Origin: Gammaproteobacteria bacterium
Lineage (GTDB): Bacteria; Pseudomonadota; Gammaproteobacteria; Nevskiales; Nevskiaceae
Assembly: GCA_026398875.1 (NCBI GenBank)
Contig: JAPLSB010000021.1
Coordinates: forward strand, 186,001 to 250,000
DNA length: 64,000 nucleotides
Direction of reading: 5' to 3'
Part shown: positions 25,414 to 34,118 of the stretch, in pieces
Layout of the letters: the number at the start of each line of letters is the position of its first letter
How positions within the stretch are numbered: the first letter of the stretch is position 1
Notes under the pieces: model-generated
What the model saw: only the letters and a program-made list of their open reading frames with translations
The model's database searches: none
Told to the model about the DNA's origin: nothing
Program-made: the position numbers and the translations under genes

Positions 25414-27009
25414 ATGACGCTTCCCGAACCCTGGCTGGCAGCAGCACCAACACGCCGTCTGAGTCGCGATCGAGTGGCGGTAATGGGCGACCTGCGACCG
25501 CTGCTGGACTTCCTCGCGATCCTGCTGGCGGCGTGGCTGGCGACGCGGACCCTCGTCGATGCCACGGCGATCCATCTGCTGTCGCCGGAGTTCTGGAGCG
25601 ACCGCAAGCGCGCCGCGCTGGCCGTGGCCGTGCTTGGCGCTTTCATCCTTCACGATCAGGCCGTCGTGCCGTTCATCAGCGATCGACGCCGTGTCGCGCT
25701 GATGGCCGGCCACGTTGCGCGCTATCTGATGTTCGTGGCGCTGGTCATCGGCCTCGGCGTGCTGGGCGGCTTCCTGAACGGTGCTGCGCGCGACTGGCTG
25801 CTGCTGTGGTTCGCGTACGGCCTGCTGATCACCACGCTCGGCCGCGGCTGGCAGCTCGCCTGGCTGCGCCGGCAGGAGCGCAACGGCAGCATCGTCGAGA
25901 CGGTTGCCGTGGTCGGCGCCGGTGCGCGCGCCGACCGGCTGATCGTGCGGCTGCGCGAAACTCTCGGTGCCAATGTCGAGATCGTCGGCGTGTTCGACGA
26001 CCGCCGGGATCGCAGCGGCGATGTCGCCAACAGGGCCACCGGCTCGATTGCCGAACTGGTCAATCTCGGCAAGTCGCGCGCGCTGGACTGGGTGCTGATC
26101 ACGCTGCCGGATTCGGCCGAAGCGCGGCGTTCGGCGATCGTCCAGCGTCTGAAGGCGCTGGCAGTGCCGGTGGCCATCGACGCGCCGGCAGCCGGTCTGG
26201 CGCGCGGCGAGCGGCAGCGGTCGGCGCCGACGCTCGAACCGGGGCTCGAACTGACGATCGACGATCACGATCTCGACAGCTTCGTGCCATTGGCCGCCAG
26301 CTTCGGCCAGCGCGACTACGGCTATGTCGTCACGCCCAACGCCGATCACCTGCTGCGGCTGCACCGCGAGCCGAGCTTCCGTGCGCTGTACGCCGATGCC
26401 GCCTGGGTGCTGCTCGACAGTCGCTTCATCGGCCACCTGCTGCGGCTGACCCGCGGGCTGCAACTGCCGCTGTGTACCGGCAGCGATCTGACCGCCGCGC
26501 TGTTCGCGCGGGTGATCCGGCCGGATGACCGCCTGATCGTCATCGGTGGCAGCGACGAGCAGTCGCGCCGCCTGGCTGCGCGCTACGGACTGACCGGGCT
26601 GGTCCATTTCAATCCGCCGATGGGTTTCATCCACGATCCTGCCGCCGTCGAAGCCTGTCTGGCCTTTGTCGAGGCGCACAGCCCGTTCCGCTTCTGCCTG
26701 CTGGCCGTCGGCTGCCCGCAGCAGGAAATGCTGGCGCAGCGGCTCAAGCAGCGCGGTCGCGCGCGCGGTCTGGCGCTGTGCATCGGGGCCTCGATCAACT
26801 TCCTGACCGGCGACGAACAACGCGCGCCGCGCTGGCTGCAGCGCTGCGGCCTGGAATGGTTGTTCCGGCTGCTGCGTTCGCCGCGGCGTCTGGCGCGGCG
26901 CTATCTGATCCAGGGGCCGAAGCTGTTCGCGGTGCTGGGCCGCACCGGTATCCAGCTGCGCGGCGCTGTCGAGCAAGGCAGCCACCACGTTCCGTCGGCG
27001 GGCCGTTGA
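25414..27009 (+). CDS. WecG/TagA/CpsF-family glycosyltransferase with N-terminal membrane and Rossmann module
   Basis: A 531-residue protein. The C-terminal 250 residues carry the WecG/TagA/CpsF pattern: VVTPNADHLLRLHR, AAWVLLDSRFIG, FNPPMGFIHD, CLLAVGCPQQEMLAQRL, CIGASINFLTG and APRWLQRCGLEWLFRLLRSPRR. These enzymes transfer an amino sugar or uronic acid to a lipid-linked sugar. Family members are usually about 250 residues. Here the N-terminal half adds four membrane segments (about residues 30-160) and a nucleotide-binding-like fold starting VAVVGAGARADR, arranged as in WcaJ/GumD-type sugar transferases. The membrane part resembles that of the sugar transferase at 22908 (shared LGAF-LHD and VAR-based segments). 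An internal ATG at 25486 is an alternative start. Confidence 0.88.
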   Translation: MTLPEPWLAAAPTRRLSRDRVAVMGDLRPLLDFLAILLAAWLATRTLVDATAIHLLSPEFWSDRKRAALAVAVLGAFILHDQAVVPFISDRRRVALMAGHVARYLMFVALVIGLGVLGGFLNGAARDWLLLWFAYGLLITTLGRGWQLAWLRRQERNGSIVETVAVVGAGARADRLIVRLRETLGANVEIVGVFDDRRDRSGDVANRATGSIAELVNLGKSRALDWVLITLPDSAEARRSAIVQRLKALAVPVAIDAPAAGLARGERQRSAPTLEPGLELTIDDHDLDSFVPLAASFGQRDYGYVVTPNADHLLRLHREPSFRALYADAAWVLLDSRFIGHLLRLTRGLQLPLCTGSDLTAALFARVIRPDDRLIVIGGSDEQSRRLAARYGLTGLVHFNPPMGFIHDPAAVEACLAFVEAHSPFRFCLLAVGCPQQEMLAQRLKQRGRARGLALCIGASINFLTGDEQRAPRWLQRCGLEWLFRLLRSPRRLARRYLIQGPKLFAVLGRTGIQLRGAVEQGSHHVPSAGR

Positions 27010-27031
27010 AGGCTCTGCTGCGCGGCCGGCT

Positions 27032-28231
27032 TCAGCGCTGCATCAGCCAGGTCCGGAATACCTCGCCATAGCCATCGGTCGGTGTGCCGTCGACATCCTT
27101 GATCAGCACGTTGTCCGGCTCGGCCCAGACATTCCACGTGAAGCCGATGACGCTGAGGTCGTGGGTATCGGCCCAGTCGGTGATCGCCGCGACTAGCGGC
27201 GCGCCGATGGTGCCGGGCAGATTGCGGTCGCCGGTTTCGGTGGCGATCACCGGAATGCCGGCGTCCAGAATCCGGCGCACGTCGGCGAAAACCCCCGGCG
27301 CGTAATTCGGCCGGGCATAAGCGGTGCTGCCCCAGAGCTTCCCGAATGTCGGATACGGATGCCAGACGGCGGCCATCTGCTGCAGCGGATCGGCCGGCCG
27401 GTGTTCAAGCCAGCCACTCAGGTCCTGGCAGTACTGCAGGCTTCCGATCAGCACGACGTTGCGGGCGCCGGTCGCCCGCACCGCGTCGACCATTGCCTGA
27501 TAGCTGGCGATCGCCCAGGGCTGCTTGACGTCGCGCCACTTGCCGCTGCCGCTGGTGGCCGGATAGCCGCTGAACGAGCCACCGCGGCCCTGCATCATGT
27601 ACGGCCACGGGTCGCCGGAAAAATCGAAGTTCAGGAACGGTTCGTTGAACAGTTCGAACAGCACCGCCGGCTGGTTCTTGAACTGGCTGGCGACCGAGGT
27701 CCAGAACGCCAGCGAATGATCGCGATTGGCCATCTGCGTCTGCAGCATCGGGCAGGCCTTGCCCGGCGCGCTCCAGTGCAGGTCGAGAATCACGTACAGG
27801 CCGGCTGCGGTCGCCGCCGCCACCTGGGCGATCACCGCCGCGCGATAGTTGCCGCCGGGATCGGGCTTGCGGCGCAGGCCTTCGCTGTCGATGCAGTCGT
27901 GCCCGAGCCACGAGGCCTCGTTCAGCGGCAGCCGCACGGTGTTGGCGTTCCAGCGCCGGATCGCCGACCACTTTGGCCCGCCGGGCTGGCCGGCCTGTGC
28001 CCCGGAAGGATCGTTCGGGCTCCAGCCCTGGATCGCCACCGACTCGAAGCCGCTGTAGCTGACGCCACGCAGGCGCAGCGGCTGGCCGGCGGCATCGATG
28101 AAATGGCGACCCTGCACCCGCACCGACAACGCCGCTGCCGGCGGCAGCGGCGTTGTCGGGGCCGCATCGGCCGGCATCAGCAGCAGCGGCAGACCGAACA
28201 GCAGCAACAGCGTGTGCACAGGTCGCAGCAT
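27032..28231 (-). CDS. Secreted GH5 glycoside hydrolase (cellulase family)
   Basis: A 399-residue protein on the minus strand with a signal peptide ending LLMPADA. The GH5 fold is indicated by LRLRGVSYSGFES near the start, WNANTVRLPLNEASW, GLYVILDLHWSAPGK, the acid/base glutamate in VLFELFNEPF and the nucleophile glutamate in PVIATETGDRN. GH5 enzymes cleave beta-1,4-linked glucans, mannans or related polymers. It is convergent with the WecG-type gene (22 bases apart) and lies 116 bases downstream of a second GH5 gene on the same strand. A role in trimming or releasing the locally made polysaccharide is an inference from location. Confidence 0.92.
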   Translation of the reverse strand: MLRPVHTLLLLFGLPLLLMPADAAPTTPLPPAAALSVRVQGRHFIDAAGQPLRLRGVSYSGFESVAIQGWSPNDPSGAQAGQPGGPKWSAIRRWNANTVRLPLNEASWLGHDCIDSEGLRRKPDPGGNYRAAVIAQVAAATAAGLYVILDLHWSAPGKACPMLQTQMANRDHSLAFWTSVASQFKNQPAVLFELFNEPFLNFDFSGDPWPYMMQGRGGSFSGYPATSGSGKWRDVKQPWAIASYQAMVDAVRATGARNVVLIGSLQYCQDLSGWLEHRPADPLQQMAAVWHPYPTFGKLWGSTAYARPNYAPGVFADVRRILDAGIPVIATETGDRNLPGTIGAPLVAAITDWADTHDLSVIGFTWNVWAEPDNVLIKDVDGTPTDGYGEVFRTWLMQR

Positions 28232-28347
28232 GGCGGCACCGGAAGGATCAGGAGGCGAGCCCGCTTCTAGCGCCTACGTACTGCCGTCATCTGTGCGCTG
28301 GCGTACCGATCAGGCAGCGGTCGGTGATGCCCGACTGCGCCGCCGCT

Positions 28348-30204
28348 TCAGCGCACCGTGAAGCTGCTGGCGGTGAATGCCGCATGCGCCGGATTGAGGA
28401 TGCCGAGCGCGCCGCTGGTGGCGCCGGCCGGAATCGTGACGCGCACCTGCGTGTCGCTGATCACCACCAGGCCGGCGTTGTGGGCAGCACCGGCCCAGGC
28501 GGCATTGGCGCCGGTGAAACCGTTGCCGTTGACGGTGACCACGGTGCCGACCGGTCCGGACGCCGGCGAAAAGCTGCTGATGCCGGGCTGCGGAAAGCCG
28601 GTCGGCGCCGGTGTCGGGCTTGGCGGCGTGACCGCCTTGCTGCCAGTGATGGTCACCGTCGCGCTGCTGACCGTGCCCAGCGAGGCACCGCCGCTGACCT
28701 GGCTCAGCGTGATGACGAAGCTGCGGCTGCCGCTGTACGGCGCCGTGGTCTTCAGGCTGATGACGACGCTGCGGCTGCTGCTGTCGCCAGCGGCCCAGCG
28801 CAGGATGCCGCTGCGCGCCGTGTAGTCGCGGCCGGCGAGGGCACTGCCATCGACGGTCGCGCCGCGCACCGACACTGCGTTGCTGCTGCTGCCGCTGCGC
28901 TTGACGGTGACGGTGATCTGGCGTGTCTCCTGCGTGACGGCATAGCGATCAGTGGCCAGCGCCAGCGTCGTCGCCGATGTCGGGGGCGGCGTTGGCGTCG
29001 AGCTGCCGCCGGCCCAATGCCGCTTGAGCAGTGCCAGCTTGTCCTGGCGGACCTGCAGGTTGTCGTCGAGGATGCCGCCGGTGTCGCCGCTGTTCGGCGT
29101 GTAGCACCAGTAGAAGCTGCTGCGGATGCCCTTGCCCTGCAGGTAGTCGACCAGCGCGTTCTGCCAGGCGACATCGGCAGCACCGACACCGCCCTGGCCG
29201 TAACGGCCGCCCCATTCGCCGATCACCACCGGATGCACGGCGGCGAACTGGCCGAACAGTGTTTCCCAGTCAGCCTTCAGGTTGTTCGGGAAATTGGCCG
29301 CCGCGAACGAGCTTTTGACGTAGACATCCGGCCCGTAGGTGTGCGGCGACAGCACCAGCTTGGCCTGCGGAATGTTCAGTGGCTGCCAGGCCTGCGGCTG
29401 GAAGTTCTCGCCCCAGTTGACCGGCACGCTGGAATTCTCGATGCCGTCGTAGTTGCCGGTAATGCCCTGCACGAAGATCAGCAGGTTCGGGTTGGCGGCC
29501 AGCACCGCCGTCGCTGCCGATTCGACCGCCGGCTTCCAGAAGTTCACCGGATCGGCGGCATTGGCGTCGCCGGTGCTCCAGCGCACCACGCCGTTCGGCT
29601 CGTTGTAGACGTCGATCGCGAAGAAGTGGCTCAGCTTCGCGTAGCGGCTGGCGACAAAGGCCAGATCGCGTCGCCAGTCGTCGGCGCTGTAGGCGCGCTT
29701 GTTGTACATCAGGCCGTAGTCGGCGGGATTCGACAGAAACCACGTCGGGTACTGGCGCTGCTTCGAGACACTGTGGAAATCCAGCATCACGTACAGGTCC
29801 TGGCGATCGGCCTCGGCCATCCACAGGTCGAGCACCTGCAGCGGCGTCTTGCCGAGCAGGTCCGGATTGCGCCCGGGATCGACATAGCTGAGCTGATCGA
29901 CCGGCGTGCTGACGTACAACGTGTCCGGCACGAACGGCAGGCGCACGGCATTGAAGCCCAGCGCCTTGATCTGCGCGATCTGCTCCTTCCAGCCCATCGC
30001 CCACAGGAACTGCGGCTGCAGGATGTCGGCGTTGAAGCCGTAATGACTGATGCCGCGCACCTGCAGCTCCTGGCCGCTGGGGTCGTAAAGCTTGCCCCCC
30101 TGGGTGAAGTAACTGGCGGCCTGTGCCAGCGGGCTGGCCAGCAGGACCGACAGCAGGACGAACTGCAGGCCGCAGAAGGCCAGCAACGAACGAATCGTTT
30201 TCAT
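28348..30204 (-). CDS. Secreted multidomain GH5 glycanase with Calx-beta-like and IPT/TIG domains
   Basis: A 618-residue protein with a signal peptide ending SPLAQAAS. Residues about 35-395 are a GH5 domain: LQVRGISHYGFNAD, LGFNAVRLPF, LYVMLDFHS, acid/base glutamate in AIDVYNEPNG and nucleophile in PVVIGEWGGRYG. A Thr/Pro linker leads to a Calx-beta-like domain (about 412-512, with DYTARSGILRWAAGDSS), a second Pro linker, and an IPT/TIG domain (ISSFSPASGPVGTVVTVNG) to the C-terminus. The accessory domains are of types common in extracellular proteins and may bind polymer or calcium. The catalytic part resembles endoglucanases of the E1 type, so a beta-1,4-glucan substrate is likely. Confidence 0.93.
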   Translation of the reverse strand: MKTIRSLLAFCGLQFVLLSVLLASPLAQAASYFTQGGKLYDPSGQELQVRGISHYGFNADILQPQFLWAMGWKEQIAQIKALGFNAVRLPFVPDTLYVSTPVDQLSYVDPGRNPDLLGKTPLQVLDLWMAEADRQDLYVMLDFHSVSKQRQYPTWFLSNPADYGLMYNKRAYSADDWRRDLAFVASRYAKLSHFFAIDVYNEPNGVVRWSTGDANAADPVNFWKPAVESAATAVLAANPNLLIFVQGITGNYDGIENSSVPVNWGENFQPQAWQPLNIPQAKLVLSPHTYGPDVYVKSSFAAANFPNNLKADWETLFGQFAAVHPVVIGEWGGRYGQGGVGAADVAWQNALVDYLQGKGIRSSFYWCYTPNSGDTGGILDDNLQVRQDKLALLKRHWAGGSSTPTPPPTSATTLALATDRYAVTQETRQITVTVKRSGSSSNAVSVRGATVDGSALAGRDYTARSGILRWAAGDSSSRSVVISLKTTAPYSGSRSFVITLSQVSGGASLGTVSSATVTITGSKAVTPPSPTPAPTGFPQPGISSFSPASGPVGTVVTVNGNGFTGANAAWAGAAHNAGLVVISDTQVRVTIPAGATSGALGILNPAHAAFTASSFTVR

Positions 30205-30470
30205 GAGACACGCACTCCATGGAGGGGAGAGCGACGCTCGCGGCCTTGGCCGCGCCAGTGCTTGTGTGGGCCATTGCGGCCGCGCTGGAGGTCACCCGAT
30301 GTCCCGATGGGTGCGGTGTACCACTTTAGGAATTGACGACTATCCGGATTACCGTCGATCACGGCTCAGCGGTAGCGCTCGCCGTCTGTGCGGTAGCCCA
30401 CGCGCGATTTCGGAGCGCAGATCCGCGGCCGGCTGCGCGTCAGCGCCGCCAGCCGACGCTGCGGACGGGC

Positions 30471-33400
30471 TCAGGCGGGCAGCACGGCCTCGATCAGCCG
30501 GGCCAGCCGCTGCACTTCCGGTTCCTGGAAGATGCTGAAGTGATCGCCGTCGACGACCACCACGGTGACCCCGGCCTCGACCAGCGCCGCCCAGCCCATC
30601 TGCGGATCGATGAAGCGTCCGGATGGCTCCTGCGCGCTGCGCACCAGCAGCATCGCGCCGGCATGCGGCTGCGGCTGGTAGGCATCGACGGCCGCTTCCA
30701 GGTAGTGCAGCAGCCACTGGTCGTACTGCTGGCTGTTCAGCGCCGCGCTGCTGCCGGATGGCTCGGTGGTGTGCGCCGGCGCACCACCGGCAAGCCAGCG
30801 GCGCAGCCGGCGGACGCTGCCGCGGTTACCGATGAAGCTGCGCCAGCGGCGCTCGCTGTGCTGTGCCCGGCGCCAGTCGGCGCGGATCAGCTGCCAGCGG
30901 AACGCGTAGTCGGCCAGCCGCGCACGCGGCCACGGCAGCCGTTCGAGGTGCCGTGGCGCCCAGGTGTCGAACAGGATCAGCCGGCCGATCGCGTGGCCGG
31001 CGGCCTGCAACTGGCGCGCGACCTCGAAGGCGAGGGTGCCGGCCACGCACCAGCCGAGCAGGTGGTACGGCCCGGACGGCTGCACGCGCAGGATCAGCTC
31101 GGCATAGCCGCGGGCGATCTCGCCGAGCGTCTTCGGCAGCTCGGCCTGCGGCTGCGCCGGATCGAACAGCTGCAGCGAGATGAACGGCTGATCCGGCCCC
31201 AGATGCTTCGACAGGCCGTAGTAGATGCCGGTGTTGTTCAGCGCAATCAGCGGCTGCCGGCGGCCGCTGCCCTGCAGCCGCACCACCTGCCGGAAATCGA
31301 AGGCCCGGCTGTCGCCCTGCGCCAGCAGCGCCAGCTGGCCGGCGATCGTCGGGCGGCTGAACAGCGAGGCCAGACTGAGCCGCACGCCGAATTCGCTTTC
31401 GATCCGGGCCAGCAGTTGCACGGCGAGCAGCGAATGGCCGCCGATCTCGAAAAAGTTGGCGTCGCGGCCGATGGCGGCCGGGCCGAGCAGGCCATGCCAG
31501 AGCCGGCGCAGGCGCAGTTCGCAGCTGTCGTCGGCAAGGACCACCGGCAGCAGCGCTGGCGTGACGTCCCCGGCAGGCGCCTGCGTCGGCAGCCGGCTGC
31601 GATCGATCTTGCCGTTCGGTAGCCGCGGCAACTGCGCCAGCACGATCAGCGCGGCCGGGCACAGATAGGCCGGCAGGCATCGCCGCAGCGCCGCCTGCAC
31701 GCGGTCGGTGAAACCCGGCGTAGGCGACGGCGGATCGCAGACCACGCAGGCCAGCAGCGCATCGCTGCCGCTGGCATCCGGGGCGATCAGCGCCACGCAG
31801 TCGGCGATCCCGGGCTGGGCCAGCAGTGCGGCTTCGAGATCGCCGAGTTCGATACGGAAGCCGCGCAGCTTGATCTGGCGATCGACCCGGCCGAGGAACT
31901 CGAAGCTGCCGTCATCGCGACGGCGCACCCTGTCGCCGGTGCGGTACAGCCGCGCACCGGGGCGAAACGGATCGGCGATGAAGCGCTCGCCGCTTAAGTC
32001 CGGCAGGTTCCGATAGCCGGCAGCCAGGCCGTCGCCGCCGATGTACAGCTCGCCCGGCACGCCCGGCGGCGCCAGCCCACCGTCGCGATCGAGCACGTGG
32101 AAGCGGGTGTTGGCGATCGGCGGCCCGATCGGCACCGTCGCCAGCGCACGCTCGGCCTCGCTGGCGGCGCCGACCCGCAGCGCCGACGACCAGATTGTGG
32201 TTTCGGTCGGTCCGTAGAGATTCCACAGCTCGCCGCCGCCTTCGAGCAGGCGATCGGCCAGCGGGCGGCTCAGCGCTTCGCCGCCGCACAGCATCTTGAA
32301 GCCGGGGCCGGCCTGCCAGCCGGCCGCCAGCAGCAGCTGCCAGCTGACCGGTGTCGCCTGCATCACGGTGACTCGATGGCGCGCCAGCAGCCCGCGCAGC
32401 GCATCGCCATCGGCGCAGTCCTGATCCTGCGCCAGGATCACCGTGGCGCCGACGATCAGCGGCAGGAACAGTTCGAGTGCTGCGATATCGAACGACACCG
32501 TGGTCACCGCCAGCAGCCGGTCGGCGGCATCCAGCCCCGGCTCGCGGCGCATCGACCACAGCAGGTTGCACAGCGCGCGATGGGCAATCGGCACGCCCTT
32601 CGGCCGGCCGGTCGAGCCCGAGGTGTAGATCAGGTAAGCGATGTCGTCCGGGCCCGGTGCCGACGCCGGCGCGTTGCCGCCATTGCCATCCGGCACGGCA
32701 GCGGCCATCGGCATGTCGAGCATCAGCACCGGGCCGACATCCGCCGGCAGCCGCGGCAGCAGCGCCTCGCGGCTGAGCAGCAGCGCCGGTGCCGCGTCGT
32801 CGACGATCTGCGCCAGCCGCGCCAGCGGATAGCGCGGATCGAGCGGCACATAGGCGGCACCGCTGGCCAGCACCGCCAGCAAGGCCACCAGCAGATCCGG
32901 CGAGCGTTCGAGCAGCACCGCGACCCGGCAGCCGGGGCCGATGCCGCGCACGCGCAGCTGTGCGGCCAGCGCTTCACTGGCGGCGGCCAGCGCCCGGTAG
33001 TCGAGGCTGCGCCCGGCGCAGATCAGTGCGATCGCATCCGGATGCCGCGCGGCCTGCGCTGCGAACAGCGCGCTGACCGTGTGCTGCCACGGATAGTCGG
33101 CCTCGGTGTCGTTGCCGCTGTGAAGCAGCGCCTGCCGTTCGCGGTCGTCTAGCAGCGCCAGCGCCGACAGTGCCTGGCCGGGCTGGGCGGCAATGCTGGC
33201 CAGCAGCCGCGCCAGCTGGCCGAGCAGTCGCTCGATCGTCGCTGGCGCGAACAGGTCACGGCTGAACGCGCAGGCCAGCTGCCAGCCGCGCTGGCTGTCA
33301 CTGGCCGGCCGATGCAGCGTGAAGCCGAGATCGTGCGTGCTGCCGAGCGGATCGCGGCCATCGTCGGCGCGGTCGCTGGCTGTGAAATGCACCGAGTACA

Positions 33401-33911
33401 GCGGGTTGCGGCTCGCGTCGAGCGGCAGCGCCAGCAGCCGCTGCAACTGCGCCAGCGACACGCCGGCGTGTCGCTGCCCGTCGCGCTGCTGCCCGGCCAC
33501 CCGCTGCAGCAGCGTGACGAAGCCCGGATCGCCGGACAGATCGCCGCGCAGCAGCATGCTCGCCGTCGCCGCGTCATCGAGCCGGCAGCCGATGGTGATG
33601 TCGGTTTCGCCCGAGCAGCGATGCAGCAGCAGCAGCAGCGCGGCCAGCGTGAGCGTGGCCAGCGGCACGTCGTGGCGATCGGCGAGGGCCGTCAGGCGCG
33701 CGACCAGCGGCGCGTCGATATCGACCCAGCGCAACTCCGGACGGCCGCCGTGCAACGGCGGTCGCGGATGGTCCGGATGCAGCTCGAAATGGCGCAGGCC
33801 AGCCAGCGTTCGCAGCCACCAGGCTTCGGCGTCGGCAGCCGGCAACGGGTCCGCAATGTCCGGTGGGTCCTGGTCGAGATTGCCGTCGAGCGCCGGGCTG
33901 GATGCATTCAC
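30471..33911 (-). CDS. Single-module NRPS: partial condensation, adenylation, carrier and cysteine-thioesterase domains
   Basis: The frame is open from 34082, but the first 57 residues look non-coding; a GTG at 33911 (VNASSPALDG) gives 1146 residues and is preferred. Residues about 28-255 match only the C-terminal lobe of a condensation domain (WWLRTLAGLRHFELHPDHPRP onward); the HHxxxDG catalytic motif is absent. An adenylation domain follows (LIYTSGSTGRPKG, YGPTETTIW, LYRTGDRVRRR, NGKIDRS). By eye its ten specificity residues read D-I-L-Q-L-G-L-I-W-K, which I recall as a glycine-type code. The carrier domain has Ser827 in GGHSLLAVQL. The thioesterase has Cys955 in LGWCVAG in place of the usual serine, and His1124 in GDHFSIF. 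It lies within the polysaccharide locus, divergent from the export operon. Confidence 0.92.
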   Translation of the reverse strand: MNASSPALDGNLDQDPPDIADPLPAADAEAWWLRTLAGLRHFELHPDHPRPPLHGGRPELRWVDIDAPLVARLTALADRHDVPLATLTLAALLLLLHRCSGETDITIGCRLDDAATASMLLRGDLSGDPGFVTLLQRVAGQQRDGQRHAGVSLAQLQRLLALPLDASRNPLYSVHFTASDRADDGRDPLGSTHDLGFTLHRPASDSQRGWQLACAFSRDLFAPATIERLLGQLARLLASIAAQPGQALSALALLDDRERQALLHSGNDTEADYPWQHTVSALFAAQAARHPDAIALICAGRSLDYRALAAASEALAAQLRVRGIGPGCRVAVLLERSPDLLVALLAVLASGAAYVPLDPRYPLARLAQIVDDAAPALLLSREALLPRLPADVGPVLMLDMPMAAAVPDGNGGNAPASAPGPDDIAYLIYTSGSTGRPKGVPIAHRALCNLLWSMRREPGLDAADRLLAVTTVSFDIAALELFLPLIVGATVILAQDQDCADGDALRGLLARHRVTVMQATPVSWQLLLAAGWQAGPGFKMLCGGEALSRPLADRLLEGGGELWNLYGPTETTIWSSALRVGAASEAERALATVPIGPPIANTRFHVLDRDGGLAPPGVPGELYIGGDGLAAGYRNLPDLSGERFIADPFRPGARLYRTGDRVRRRDDGSFEFLGRVDRQIKLRGFRIELGDLEAALLAQPGIADCVALIAPDASGSDALLACVVCDPPSPTPGFTDRVQAALRRCLPAYLCPAALIVLAQLPRLPNGKIDRSRLPTQAPAGDVTPALLPVVLADDSCELRLRRLWHGLLGPAAIGRDANFFEIGGHSLLAVQLLARIESEFGVRLSLASLFSRPTIAGQLALLAQGDSRAFDFRQVVRLQGSGRRQPLIALNNTGIYYGLSKHLGPDQPFISLQLFDPAQPQAELPKTLGEIARGYAELILRVQPSGPYHLLGWCVAGTLAFEVARQLQAAGHAIGRLILFDTWAPRHLERLPWPRARLADYAFRWQLIRADWRRAQHSERRWRSFIGNRGSVRRLRRWLAGGAPAHTTEPSGSSAALNSQQYDQWLLHYLEAAVDAYQPQPHAGAMLLVRSAQEPSGRFIDPQMGWAALVEAGVTVVVVDGDHFSIFQEPEVQRLARLIEAVLPA

Positions 33912-34118
33912 GGTGGTCTGATCCGTCAGTGGTGAAGGGCTGCAGGCGATCCGTCGTGGTTCCCCGCTGCGCGGCGTGCCGCTCGCGCGATGGCCGTCGG
34001 GCCGAAATCCCGCAACGATCGTCAGCGCCGGCGCCGGGCTGCGTCGGTGCGCTTGCGAACAGACGTTGTCGGCCTCAGCCACTACAAACCGTGCATCGAC
34101 AGCGGCCCCCGCGAGTGC

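Noticed and set aside
22908..27009. Exosortase/PEP-CTERM system
   Set aside because: EpsL-like and EpsF-like proteins suggested it, but no exosortase, PEP-CTERM tail or PrsK/PrsR gene is in the window.
30239..30254. Short inverted repeat CGCGGCC-TT-GGCCGCG upstream of the GH5 gene as an operator
   Set aside because: Seven bases of pure GC with a two-base loop are expected often in this base composition; no further support.
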